A DNA stretch of 64,000 bases from UBA7957 sp965224675. Its GTDB lineage: Bacteria; Pseudomonadota; Gammaproteobacteria; Granulosicoccales; Granulosicoccaceae. The notes under the pieces were generated by a model. That model searched no databases, was not told the DNA's origin, and saw only the letters and a list, made by a program, of their open reading frames with translations. Positions 1 to 7,870 of this stretch are shown here, one piece after another; positions within the stretch are counted from its first letter, which is position 1, and the number at the start of each line of letters is the position of its first letter. The stretch is from the NCBI GenBank assembly GCA_965224675.1, contig CBDDAA010000002.1, positions 1,798,001 to 1,862,000 of the forward strand, written 5' to 3'. Made by a program: the position numbers and the translations under genes.

Positions 1-653
1 AAGAGGCGGGTAAACTCATCGATGAAGATGAGCTTAAAATCAAGGCCATGGATGAAGTGGAACAAAATGGTATTGTGTTTATTGACGAAATAGACAAAGT
101 CACAAGGACAAATGAGCGTTCCGGAGGTGGTGAGGTTTCGCGTGATGGTGTGCAAAGAGACTTATTACCGTTGGTTGAGGGATGTACAGTCTCCACAAAG
201 TTTGGTTTGATAAAAACCGATCACATACTCTTTATCGCATCAGGCGCTTTCCATCTAAGCAAGCCGTCTGATCTGATTCCCGAGCTGCAAGGGCGCCTGC
301 CTATACGGGTTGAGTTGCGCGCTCTTAGCTCCGAGGATTTCGTGCGCATACTCAGTGAGCCAGACGCGTCATTGACTGAACAATATACAGCTCTGTTGGG
401 AGCCGAATCGGTTAGTCTGACGTTTACTGATGATGGGTTAAAACGTATTGCTGAAGTTGCATGGCAAGTAAATGAGCGTACCGAAAATATAGGTGCCCGC
501 CGATTACACACTGTAATGGAAAGATTGCTTGAGCAAGCATCCTTTGAAGCCTCAGATAGAGCAGGTGAGCTGATTACTGTCGATGAAGGGTATGTTGACC
601 ATCATCTTGGCAGCTTGGTACAAGACGAAGATTTGAGTCGATATATATTGTAA
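1..653 (+). CDS. hslU: ATP-dependent protease ATPase subunit HslU (ClpY), 3' part
   Basis: HslU is the AAA+ unfoldase that feeds substrates to the HslV peptidase in the cytoplasm. The gene enters from the left edge, so the start and Walker A motif lie outside the window. The visible part opens in frame at base 3. It contains the Walker B stretch GIVFIDEIDK, the sensor-1 region (FIASGAF), the arginine-finger/sensor-2 region (GARRLHTVMERLLE) and the C-terminal tail ending YIL, which in this family inserts into HslV. The frame is intact to the TAA stop. The order hslU, DUF971, ubiE, ubiJ, ubiB is common in gammaproteobacteria, so hslV is probably just upstream. Family assignment is secure. Confidence 0.96.
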   Translation, partial: EAGKLIDEDELKIKAMDEVEQNGIVFIDEIDKVTRTNERSGGGEVSRDGVQRDLLPLVEGCTVSTKFGLIKTDHILFIASGAFHLSKPSDLIPELQGRLPIRVELRALSSEDFVRILSEPDASLTEQYTALLGAESVSLTFTDDGLKRIAEVAWQVNERTENIGARRLHTVMERLLEQASFEASDRAGELITVDEGYVDHHLGSLVQDEDLSRYIL

Positions 654-804
654 GCTACATCATTATTATTCTGCGGCTTCACTGTGGCAAAGCGCTTGAA
701 ATTTGTTATTTGGACTGCCGTTACCGAGTTAAGTATATGACCGCAAGGTTCTTAGAGGACCAGCGTTATGTTAGCCTGTTAATCATTAGGAAAGTAAGAA
801 TTAA

Positions 805-1161
805 ATGACAAAACCTACTGAGATTAAATTACATCAGCAAAGCAGGGTATTAGAAGTCCATTTTGAAGATGGTTTTGAATGCAACTTCCCCTGTGAATAT
901 TTACGCGTTTTTTCACCGTCGGCAGAGGTTCGTGGTCATGGTGCGGGACAGGAAACGCTACAAATAGGTAAAGAGGATGTAAATATCACAGAAATCGTAC
1001 CCACTGGCCACTACGCCGTGAAATTGGTTTTTGATGATAACCACGACACCGGCATATATTCCTGGGACTATTTATATGAGCTGGGTAAAAATTACGAAAT
1101 GAATTGGCAAGACTACCTAAAGCGATTATCTGCAGCCGGTGTTCAACGTAATGAAGGGTAG
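805..1161 (+). CDS. DUF971 family protein (gamma-butyrobetaine hydroxylase-like N-terminal domain)
   Basis: This is a 118-residue single-domain protein. It carries the DUF971 hallmarks FSPSAEVRGHG in the first half and HDTGIYSWDYLYEL in the second. The same domain forms the N-terminus of gamma-butyrobetaine dioxygenases, where it is small and zinc-binding. Free-standing bacterial copies are also found beside iron-sulfur assembly genes, but no catalytic role is established. An AGGAAAG ribosome-binding site lies about 10 bases before the ATG. Its 3' end overlaps the start of ubiE, which suggests translational coupling and co-transcription with the ubiquinone genes. Family is sure, function is open. 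Confidence 0.9.
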   Translation: MTKPTEIKLHQQSRVLEVHFEDGFECNFPCEYLRVFSPSAEVRGHGAGQETLQIGKEDVNITEIVPTGHYAVKLVFDDNHDTGIYSWDYLYELGKNYEMNWQDYLKRLSAAGVQRNEG

Positions 1162-1903
1162 TGCCGAGGAAAACACCCACTTTGGATATGAGCAAGTAAG
1201 GATTGATGAAAAACAGGGTAAGGTCGGTGAGGTGTTTCATTCTGTCGCTGCTAAGTATGACTTAATGAATGATCTCATGTCATTGGGTATTCATCGGGCA
1301 TGGAAGGCATTCACAATTGATCAGTCTGGGGTCAAATATGGCAGTAAGGTATTGGATATTGCCGGTGGGACAGGTGATTTAACAGCACGCTTTTCAAAGC
1401 GGGTGGGCCATGGCGATGTCTATCTGGCTGATATCAACTCCTCTATGCTGTCAGTTGGGCGTGATCGCCTGATTGATAAAGGAATCTCGGGTAATGTGCA
1501 TTATGTTCAGGCCAATGCGGAAAATCTGCCATTTGCAGAGGACTATTTTGATTGTATCAGTATTGCATTTGGCTTACGCAATGTAACACATAAACAAAAA
1601 GCACTTGAATCCATGCATCGGGTTCTAAAACCGGGTGGGCGGTTACTGGTATTGGAATTTTCAAAACCCGTCTTGCCTGCCCTGGCAAAACTATATGATA
1701 CTTATTCATTCACAGCGTTACCGTTATTGGGAAAATTAGTCACCAATGATGCGGATAGCTATCAGTATCTTGCTGAATCGATTCGAATGCATCCAGATCA
1801 GGAAGCACTAAAAGAGCTGTTTGAGAGCGCTGGTTTTGAAAAAGTCAGTTATCATAATCTCACAGGTGGTGTAGTTGCATTACACAAAGGCTTTAAGTTC
1901 TAA
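1151..1903 (+). CDS. ubiE: Ubiquinone/menaquinone biosynthesis C-methyltransferase UbiE
   Basis: UbiE is a SAM-dependent C-methyltransferase acting in ubiquinone biosynthesis (and in menaquinone synthesis where present). The sequence has the family opening THFGYEQV, the segment YDLMNDLMSLGIHRAWK, the SAM motif I VLDIAGGTGDL, and the C-terminal GGVVALHKGFKF. From the ATG at 1151 the product is 250 residues, close to the E. coli enzyme. An in-frame GTG at 1139 would add four residues, and neither start has a clear Shine-Dalgarno sequence. The gene overlaps the end of the DUF971 gene by 11 bases (23 from the GTG), so its translation is probably coupled. It is followed by ubiJ and ubiB. Confidence 0.96.
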   Translation: MKGSAEENTHFGYEQVRIDEKQGKVGEVFHSVAAKYDLMNDLMSLGIHRAWKAFTIDQSGVKYGSKVLDIAGGTGDLTARFSKRVGHGDVYLADINSSMLSVGRDRLIDKGISGNVHYVQANAENLPFAEDYFDCISIAFGLRNVTHKQKALESMHRVLKPGGRLLVLEFSKPVLPALAKLYDTYSFTALPLLGKLVTNDADSYQYLAESIRMHPDQEALKELFESAGFEKVSYHNLTGGVVALHKGFKF

Positions 1904-1933
1904 CCTAAATCCCCCGTAAACACAGCAGAGATC

Positions 1934-2548
1934 ATGGTGAAAATTCCTCAGTCTATCTCCTACATACTGGAACTAGCTGCAAACCGGCTGATTGCACTTG
2001 ACCCGCAGAGTCAAATTCAACTTGCTGAACTACAAGGGAAGGTAATTCACATCAAGCTTACAGGTGTAGAGTTGAGTGCCTATCTTTTTATTCATGCTGA
2101 TAACATTGAGGTGATGTCCTCATTTGATGGAGAAGTTGATACAGTTATCAGTGGCACGCCCGCAGCAATGCTTTCTCTAAAGCGTACAAACAAAGCGCTA
2201 TTTACAGGTGATGTTGAAATTACTGGTGAAGTAGATACAGGCAAGAAGTTTAAACAATATCTTAATAGGGTGGAGTTAGACTGGGAAGAACTGCTCTCAC
2301 ATTTGGTTGGTGATAGTGCCGCTTATCAGGTTGGCACAATATTTAGAAAGTTTCGTGGCTTTGTAAAAAGCAATAATCAGACTATGCACGATAATCTGTC
2401 AGAGTATCTGGTGGAAGAATCGAAATCTGTAGCGCCTGATTGTTTAGTAACCAATTTTATAAATGAAGTTGATAAACTACGATCCACCACTGATAGATTA
2501 GATAAGCGCATTTCTATTCTTGAGCAGGAACGGGAAAAGAAGGCGTGA
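1934..2548 (+). CDS. ubiJ: Ubiquinone biosynthesis accessory factor UbiJ (SCP2 domain)
   Basis: UbiJ is a lipid-binding accessory protein of the soluble Ubi complex that performs the late hydroxylation and methylation steps of ubiquinone synthesis. The 204-residue product has an SCP2 sterol-carrier fold in its first half (for example VIHIKLTGVELSAYLF and TVISGTPAAMLSL). It ends in a charged helix (STTDRLDKRISILEQE), as is typical of the family. It sits 30 bases after ubiE, and its stop codon overlaps the ubiB start in a GTGA junction. Conservation of the protein sequence is low in this family, so position between ubiE and ubiB is a large part of the assignment. Confidence 0.92.
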   Translation: MVKIPQSISYILELAANRLIALDPQSQIQLAELQGKVIHIKLTGVELSAYLFIHADNIEVMSSFDGEVDTVISGTPAAMLSLKRTNKALFTGDVEITGEVDTGKKFKQYLNRVELDWEELLSHLVGDSAAYQVGTIFRKFRGFVKSNNQTMHDNLSEYLVEESKSVAPDCLVTNFINEVDKLRSTTDRLDKRISILEQEREKKA

Positions 2549-4209
2549 ATATAATATTGCGGGTATACCGTTTTCTCCAAATCCTGCAGATTTTTGTCAA
2601 ATATGGATTGGAGCAACTTTTTCTTAATAAATCTAAATACCCTTGGCTTGCAAAATTTTTTTATTTGTTTCCCGCTCGGTGGGGAAACCAGATATTTCGC
2701 GAAAAACCACGTGGGGAACGGATACGACTTGTATTGGAAGAGTTGGGTCCTATCTTCGTGAAATTTGGTCAAATTCTCTCCACACGACGAGACTTATTAC
2801 CTGACGATATTGGTGATGAACTTGCAAAATTACAAGACCGACTCCCACCCTTTTCAGCACACATTGCTCGAGAAATTATAGAGCAGTCTTTTAATGCACC
2901 AATAGAAACCGTATTCTCTCACTTCGAAAAAGAGGCAATGGCATCTGCATCGGTTGCCCAGGTTCATGCTGCCTGTTTGTTTACAGGTGAAAATGTTGTT
3001 GTCAAGGTCCTAAGACCAGGGATAAAAAAACGTATATCCAAAGACATACTCTTATTACTGTTAATTGCCAGACTGGTTCGTGCTTTGGGTGGGTTGGATG
3101 GTGCAAGGTTGCGCCCAGTTGAAGTTGTAAAAGAATTCGAGAAAACGATTTATGATGAGTTGGATTTGCAACGAGAAGCGGCTAATGCGACTGAGCTGCG
3201 AAGAAATTTTACTGATACCAGAATTCTCTATATACCGAGAGTATTTTGGGAATACACGCGACAAAAAGTGCTTGTAATTGAGCGTATTTACGGTATTTCT
3301 GTACGGGAGACAGAACACCTCAAAAGTCAGGGAACGGACATGAAAAAACTGGCTGAACGTGGTGTTGAGATTTTCTTCACACAAGTCTTTAGAGATAATT
3401 TCTTCCATGCTGATATGCATCCAGGGAATATTTTTGTTGATATACAGAAACCGGATGATCCAAAATTTATTGCTGTGGATTTTGGTATTGTTGGCTCTTT
3501 AACTGAATGTGATCGCAACTATCTGGCAGAGAATTTTCTGGCTTTTTTCAAAAGAGATTATCGCCGTGTTGCGCAGTTGCACATTGACTCTGGTTGGGTT
3601 CCAGCCGAAACAAGAGTTCAGGAATTTGAATCATCGATTCGTACAGTATGTGAACCTATTTTTGAAAAACCCCTTGAGGAAATTTCATTTGGTCAGGTAC
3701 TCTTAAAGCTTTTTCAAACTGCACGACGATTCAATATGGAGGTTCAACCACAGTTGGTATTGTTACAAAAAACATTATTAAATATAGAGGGTATGGGGCG
3801 GGAAATTTATCCGCAGCTGGATCTTTGGCAGACCGCAAAGCCCTATCTTGAGAACTGGGTTAAAGATCAGCGTGGTCCAAAGGCTACGATAAAAAAAATA
3901 GTGGAACAGGCACCCTTTTGGCTGCAGCACTCGCCCGAAATGCCCATGCTTGTTTATAATTTGATACAAAATCAGATGTCGATCAAACAAAAAAATAAGA
4001 ACCTGTCAGATTCAGAAATTCGCAGAGAAACTACCTATCAGTATGCATTGATTCGGCTAATTATAAGCGGGTTTGTGTTTTTAAGTGCCACCATATCAGG
4101 TAGTATTCTCTATACGTATAGACAATCACCCGTCTGGTTGTTAATCCTCACCGCTTTTATTGCCCTCTATGGGTTGAGGACTATGATTAAACTGGCTAAT
4201 AAAAAGTAA
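2545..4209 (+). CDS. ubiB: Atypical protein-kinase-like ATPase UbiB (ABC1/ADCK family)
   Basis: UbiB is a membrane-anchored member of the ABC1/ADCK/COQ8 family that supports ubiquinone biosynthesis, probably by ATP-driven extraction of intermediates from the membrane. The 554-residue protein has the diagnostic KxGQ motif (VKFGQ, around residues 73-76), an alanine-rich nucleotide loop (MASASVAQVHAA), the lysine-containing VVVKVLRPG strand, HADMHPGNIFV in place of the kinase catalytic loop, and the metal-binding AVDFGIVG. Two hydrophobic helices close the C-terminus (about 505-550), as expected. The GTG start overlaps the ubiJ stop by four bases. Confidence 0.95.
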   Translation: MNIILRVYRFLQILQIFVKYGLEQLFLNKSKYPWLAKFFYLFPARWGNQIFREKPRGERIRLVLEELGPIFVKFGQILSTRRDLLPDDIGDELAKLQDRLPPFSAHIAREIIEQSFNAPIETVFSHFEKEAMASASVAQVHAACLFTGENVVVKVLRPGIKKRISKDILLLLLIARLVRALGGLDGARLRPVEVVKEFEKTIYDELDLQREAANATELRRNFTDTRILYIPRVFWEYTRQKVLVIERIYGISVRETEHLKSQGTDMKKLAERGVEIFFTQVFRDNFFHADMHPGNIFVDIQKPDDPKFIAVDFGIVGSLTECDRNYLAENFLAFFKRDYRRVAQLHIDSGWVPAETRVQEFESSIRTVCEPIFEKPLEEISFGQVLLKLFQTARRFNMEVQPQLVLLQKTLLNIEGMGREIYPQLDLWQTAKPYLENWVKDQRGPKATIKKIVEQAPFWLQHSPEMPMLVYNLIQNQMSIKQKNKNLSDSEIRRETTYQYALIRLIISGFVFLSATISGSILYTYRQSPVWLLILTAFIALYGLRTMIKLANKK

Positions 4210-4218
4210 AATAAAGCG

Positions 4219-4233
4219 CGGACTCAGAGTCCG
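4219..4233. repeat. Perfect 15-bp palindrome between ubiB and the crp-like gene
   Basis: CGGACTC-A-GAGTCCG forms two 7-base arms around a single central base, 10 bases after the ubiB stop and 48 bases before the regulator's ATG. No T-run follows, so it does not look like an intrinsic terminator. It could be an operator for the downstream regulator or a small 5'-UTR hairpin. The symmetry is seen directly; the role is inference. Confidence 0.45.
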
Positions 4234-4280
4234 ATACGGTGATCTTTAAAGTTACATAGAATTTTTTGGAGAAGACCAAT

Positions 4281-4931
4281 ATGCAAGATGTAATAAAAGG
4301 TATCCCGCTCTTTTCAAGTTTGAGTGATGAAGAGTCCGATAAAATTGCAGGCTTGGTCAAACTTAGAAATTTCAAAAAAAACACGGTGATTGTGACTCAG
4401 GGAGATGAGAGTAGCTCATTTTATATTGTCGTGTCGGGCAGGCTTAGAGTATTTCGTGATAATGAAGATGGCAATGAGGTTATCTTAAACGACTTGAAAA
4501 ACAATAGCTGGTTTGGTGAATTAGCCATACTTGCAGACGTTACGCGTTCAGCCAGCGTGATTACACTGGAGCCAACGCAGCTGGGAATAATTTCAAAACA
4601 GGATCTAAACACACTTCTTAGCGAGAACTCTCAGTTAACACTCGGAATCGCCAAATATCTTGCTAAACGTGTTGTTGAACTCACCGAAGATGTCAGTGAT
4701 CTGGCCATGTTGGATGTATATGGCAGAGTCGCACGCACACTCGAAAAACAGGCAATGGACGAGGATGGAAGGTTGATAACAGGGCGTTTTACTCATCAGG
4801 AAATTGCAGCAATGGTCGGTGCATCACGTGAAATGATCAGCAAAATACTTAAAGAATTAAAAATAGGTGGTTACATTGATACCGATGGAAAAAGAATTAT
4901 CCTGCAAAAGAAATTACCCAAGGCGTGGTAG
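4281..4931 (+). CDS. Crp/Fnr-family transcriptional regulator, cAMP-receptor type
   Basis: The 216-residue regulator has an N-terminal cyclic-nucleotide-binding domain and a C-terminal Crp-type winged helix. The nucleotide pocket shows WFGELAILADVTRSASV, which retains the GEL and RSA residues that contact the cyclic nucleotide in Crp. The DNA-binding part contains THQEIAAMVGASREMISKIL. Its recognition helix reads RE.ISK, closer to Crp (RETVGR) than to Fnr (E..SR). There is no cysteine cluster at the N-terminus, so it is not an oxygen-sensing Fnr. The ATG at 4281 is preferred because GGAG lies 9 bases upstream; an in-frame TTG at 4266 also exists. Confidence 0.9.
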   Translation: MQDVIKGIPLFSSLSDEESDKIAGLVKLRNFKKNTVIVTQGDESSSFYIVVSGRLRVFRDNEDGNEVILNDLKNNSWFGELAILADVTRSASVITLEPTQLGIISKQDLNTLLSENSQLTLGIAKYLAKRVVELTEDVSDLAMLDVYGRVARTLEKQAMDEDGRLITGRFTHQEIAAMVGASREMISKILKELKIGGYIDTDGKRIILQKKLPKAW

Positions 4932-5381
4932 TTTCAGGGCATGATAAAAGCGATAGCTGATAGGCCTATAACACGCTGAATGTTTTTCCATACGTGAGAA
5001 TGTTTGTCATATTAGAGCCGACTCCTTTCCATCTGGTTTAATGGAATTAGTAGTACTCACTATCTGAATCATTTCCGTCCCTTATTGGCAGCGACCTGCT
5101 CGCCTATATCTATCGAATCAGCTCTATTAAGTGCTGTGATAGCAAATTAAATTAAGCTATTTTGTAATACGATTTACAAATTCAGATACAAATCAGTACA
5201 TAATAATACAATTGATTATAGATTGTTAATTGTTTGAAAACTTTAAGCTTCTCTGCTTACACATTACTACATTATTGTTCAGACTCCGCATGTGGGTAAA
5301 CATACAAACTGTATGCACTAGTCCGGCAGAAGTAGGACAGTGGGACTAAATAAATAATAACTTAGAAAGTAGAGGTGGCTA
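4932..5381. other. Intergenic region, probable long leader of the cold-shock gene
   Basis: No open frame is supported in these 450 bases. The part from about 5150 onward is strongly AT-rich and probably carries the promoter and an extended 5' leader of the csp gene, as is usual for cspA-type genes. A TTGAAA at 5235-5240 is a possible -35 element, but no convincing -10 could be paired with it. A strong GAGGTGG ribosome-binding site lies at 5372-5378. No cold-box sequence was recognised. Confidence 0.4.
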
Positions 5382-5594
5382 ATGTCTGATCGATCTAATG
5401 GAACCGTGAAATGGTTCGACAATGCAAAGGGTTATGGCTTTATTGTAAATCATGATGGCGAGGATGTTTTTGTCCACTACCGTTCTATTCAAGGTGATGG
5501 TTACCGTACACTCAATGAAGGACAAAAGGTAGAGTATACAACTACCCGCGGAGAGAAGGGTTTGCAGGCATCAGAGGTAACGACCATCGATTAA
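5382..5594 (+). CDS. Cold-shock protein (CspA family)
   Basis: This is a 70-residue single CSD domain that binds single-stranded nucleic acid and acts as an RNA chaperone. The opening GTVKWFDNAKGYGFI contains RNP1 (KGYGFI), and EDVFVHYRSI contains RNP2 (VFVHY). Length and order are standard for the family. A strong GAGGTGG Shine-Dalgarno sequence sits a few bases before the ATG. Whether it is truly cold-induced cannot be told from sequence; many paralogues are constitutive. Confidence 0.95.
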   Translation: MSDRSNGTVKWFDNAKGYGFIVNHDGEDVFVHYRSIQGDGYRTLNEGQKVEYTTTRGEKGLQASEVTTID

Positions 5595-5961
5595 TTTTTC
5601 ACATAGGCACTGCTCACTTCTCTACCAAAAATCCGCTTTTTATAATCAACCAGGTTCTGCACGAGAACCAGACAATTCTGTTTAGCAAAAGAGTTGTGTC
5701 TGGTTTACAGAATAAAAGTACATTGATTTCTGCAATATTTTGAATAAGGGAATCCAGTGATAGTTATTGTTAACAGCATAAAAAAATAGGTAGATCTTAT
5801 TTGATTGTACAATGCTGATAAAAACCTTTTATTCAGAAAGCCATAATTGAGGCAGTATTTGCGTTAGCGGTAAGAGAATTTAAATGTAAGCAATATACTC
5901 TTACCCAAAGAATCAGGCACTTGTTATACTCTAAAGGTGTTTTCCAATTCTCAATGAAACC
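5595..5961. other. Intergenic region with a 9-bp inverted repeat after csp
   Basis: No gene is seen in these 367 AT-rich bases. The only structure is an inverted repeat AACCAGACA (5666-5674) / TGTCTGGTT (5697-5705) with a 22-base loop. A smaller hairpin GGTTCT-GCACG-AGAACC overlaps its left arm at 5653-5669. The two hairpins are mutually exclusive. No T-run follows either, so a classical terminator is not supported. Confidence 0.4.
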
Positions 5962-7836
5962 ATGTCTGAAAAACATCAATTCTATCTATTTAAACAAAGA
6001 AGGTTCTCTGCCTATTTTTTTACCCAATTTCTAGGTGCATTCAACGATAATGTCTATAAGAACGCCCTAATCGTATTAATCGCCTTTACCAGTGTGCAGA
6101 ACACGCAATCAGACAGCAATACCTTGGTAAATCTGGCGGCCGGTCTGTTTATTCTTCCCTTCTTTTTGTTTTCTGCACTCGGTGGTCAGTGTGCAGACAA
6201 ATACGAAAAATCCAGCGTGATTCGGATTATCAAAATAGCTGAAATTATTATCATGCTGGCTGCAGTAGTGGCTTTTATGCTCAACAGCCTGTCAATGCTA
6301 CTGTTTGTATTGTTTCTCATGGGTACTCAATCTGCATTCTTCGGCCCTGTAAAATACGGAATCTTACCCCAGTACCTACATCGGGATGAATTGATAGGCG
6401 GTAATGGACTCGTTGAAATGGGGACATTTATTGCTATTCTTATTGGAACTATAATTGGCAGTAAAGTAGCAGGCATTGCAGGTGTCGGTATTTCATTAAT
6501 TTGTGTCATCATATTGGTGTTAGCTATTGCAGGTTATTGGGTTAGTCGGTTATTGCCACCTGCGGCAGCGGCCAGTCCCGAGCTGAAAATAAACTGGAAC
6601 CCAATATCTGAATCAATCAAAGCCCTTGGTATGGCGCGGGAGAATAAGGCGGTTTTTCTTTCCATACTGGGTATTTCCTGGTTTTGGTTTCTCGGTGCCA
6701 CTTATCTTGCACAGTTTCCCAATTATACCAAGTACGTATTGGGGGCAAATGTGGATGTATTCACTCTTCTGTTGGCAACATTTTCCATAGGTATAGGTCT
6801 GGGCTCTGGACTGTGTGAACGCTTATCAGGGAAAAAGATAGAAATAGGGCTGGTTCCGTTTGGTGCACTGGGTTTGACCCTGTTTGGGATTGATTTGTTT
6901 TTTTCAACACCTTCTAACCCCTGGGGGACAAACATTGGTTTTCAATTGTTTTTTGAGCAAGCAGGGAGTGTCAGATTACTACTTGATATCCTGCTGATCG
7001 GTGTATTTGGTGGCTTTTTTATTGTTCCACTATATGCCTTGGTGCAGCAGAGAACAGATGAAAAAAAGCGTTCTCGAATTATTGCTGGTAATAATATACT
7101 TAATGCGTTTTTTATGGTGTTATCAGCAATTTTTGCTATCAGTCTTTTAGCAGCGGGTGTCAGTATAAAGGTTTTATTTTTGCTTCTCGCCATACTTAAT
7201 ACTGCTGTAGCACTCTATATTTTTACCCTGGTACCCGAGTTCTTAATGCGGTTTATGACGTGGTTACTGATTCATACTATATATCGTGTAAAGGTTAAAG
7301 GCCTGGAACATATACCGAGTAAGGGTGCGGTGCTGCTTACCTGCAATCACGTCAGTTTTGTAGATCCATTAATTGTTGGAGGTTCAATTCGGCGGCCCGT
7401 CCGATTTGTCATGGATCATCGGATCCATAAAATACCATTCCTGAATTTTCTATTTCGAGTAGCTAAAACCATTCCTATTGCGAGTAAAAAAGAAAACCCA
7501 CAAATGCTTGCACAAGCCTATATAGAAATGGAGGAAGCACTGAAAGACGGGGATATACTTTGCATATTCCCTGAAGGGCAGATAACCCGGGACGGGCAGA
7601 TGAATGAATTTCGATCTGGGATAAAAAAACTAATAGACAGCCAACCTGTACCCATAGTTCCTATGGCTTTGCAAAATCTGTGGGGGAGTATGTTCAGCCG
7701 TGCACATAATTTTCGACTGCCCAGAAAATTGTTGGCCAGGATCGATTTGGTGATAGATACACCGATTGAGCCGGACAAGTTGGATGTAAATGAGTTGCAG
7801 AAAAAAATAACCGAGCTTCGTGGTGATCGCTTGTAA
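5962..7836 (+). CDS. MFS transporter fused to 1-acylglycerol-3-phosphate acyltransferase (LplT-PlsC type)
   Basis: The 624-residue fusion begins with a major-facilitator transporter of the LplT lysophospholipid type (FFTQFLGAFNDNVYKNA, then about 12 hydrophobic helices to residue ~425). It ends with a PlsC-type acyltransferase. The acyltransferase shows the catalytic NHxxxxD box (CNHVSFVD) and the phosphate-binding FPEGQITRDG motif. By homology it flips and re-acylates lysophospholipids in the inner membrane. Some proteobacterial relatives carry a third AMP-ligase domain (Aas); it is absent here. A separate long-chain acyl-CoA synthetase, fadD, is encoded convergently next door. Confidence 0.9.
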   Translation: MSEKHQFYLFKQRRFSAYFFTQFLGAFNDNVYKNALIVLIAFTSVQNTQSDSNTLVNLAAGLFILPFFLFSALGGQCADKYEKSSVIRIIKIAEIIIMLAAVVAFMLNSLSMLLFVLFLMGTQSAFFGPVKYGILPQYLHRDELIGGNGLVEMGTFIAILIGTIIGSKVAGIAGVGISLICVIILVLAIAGYWVSRLLPPAAAASPELKINWNPISESIKALGMARENKAVFLSILGISWFWFLGATYLAQFPNYTKYVLGANVDVFTLLLATFSIGIGLGSGLCERLSGKKIEIGLVPFGALGLTLFGIDLFFSTPSNPWGTNIGFQLFFEQAGSVRLLLDILLIGVFGGFFIVPLYALVQQRTDEKKRSRIIAGNNILNAFFMVLSAIFAISLLAAGVSIKVLFLLLAILNTAVALYIFTLVPEFLMRFMTWLLIHTIYRVKVKGLEHIPSKGAVLLTCNHVSFVDPLIVGGSIRRPVRFVMDHRIHKIPFLNFLFRVAKTIPIASKKENPQMLAQAYIEMEEALKDGDILCIFPEGQITRDGQMNEFRSGIKKLIDSQPVPIVPMALQNLWGSMFSRAHNFRLPRKLLARIDLVIDTPIEPDKLDVNELQKKITELRGDRL

Positions 7837-7843
7837 TATATCG

Positions 7844-7861
7844 GGTTGCCTCAAAGCAACC
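7844..7861. terminator. Candidate bidirectional terminator hairpin
   Basis: GGTTGC-CTCAAA-GCAACC forms a 6-bp stem between the convergent acyltransferase and fadD genes. A TTATTTTTCT stretch follows about 10 bases downstream on the plus strand. Placement is right for a shared terminator, but the stem is short and the T-run is displaced. Confidence 0.4.
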
Positions 7862-7870
7862 TGTCAAAGG

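Noticed and set aside
4281..4931. The Crp-family protein as the regulator of the FNR boxes at 42.6 kb
   Set aside because: It has no N-terminal cysteine cluster, keeps cyclic-nucleotide pocket residues and has a Crp-like recognition helix.
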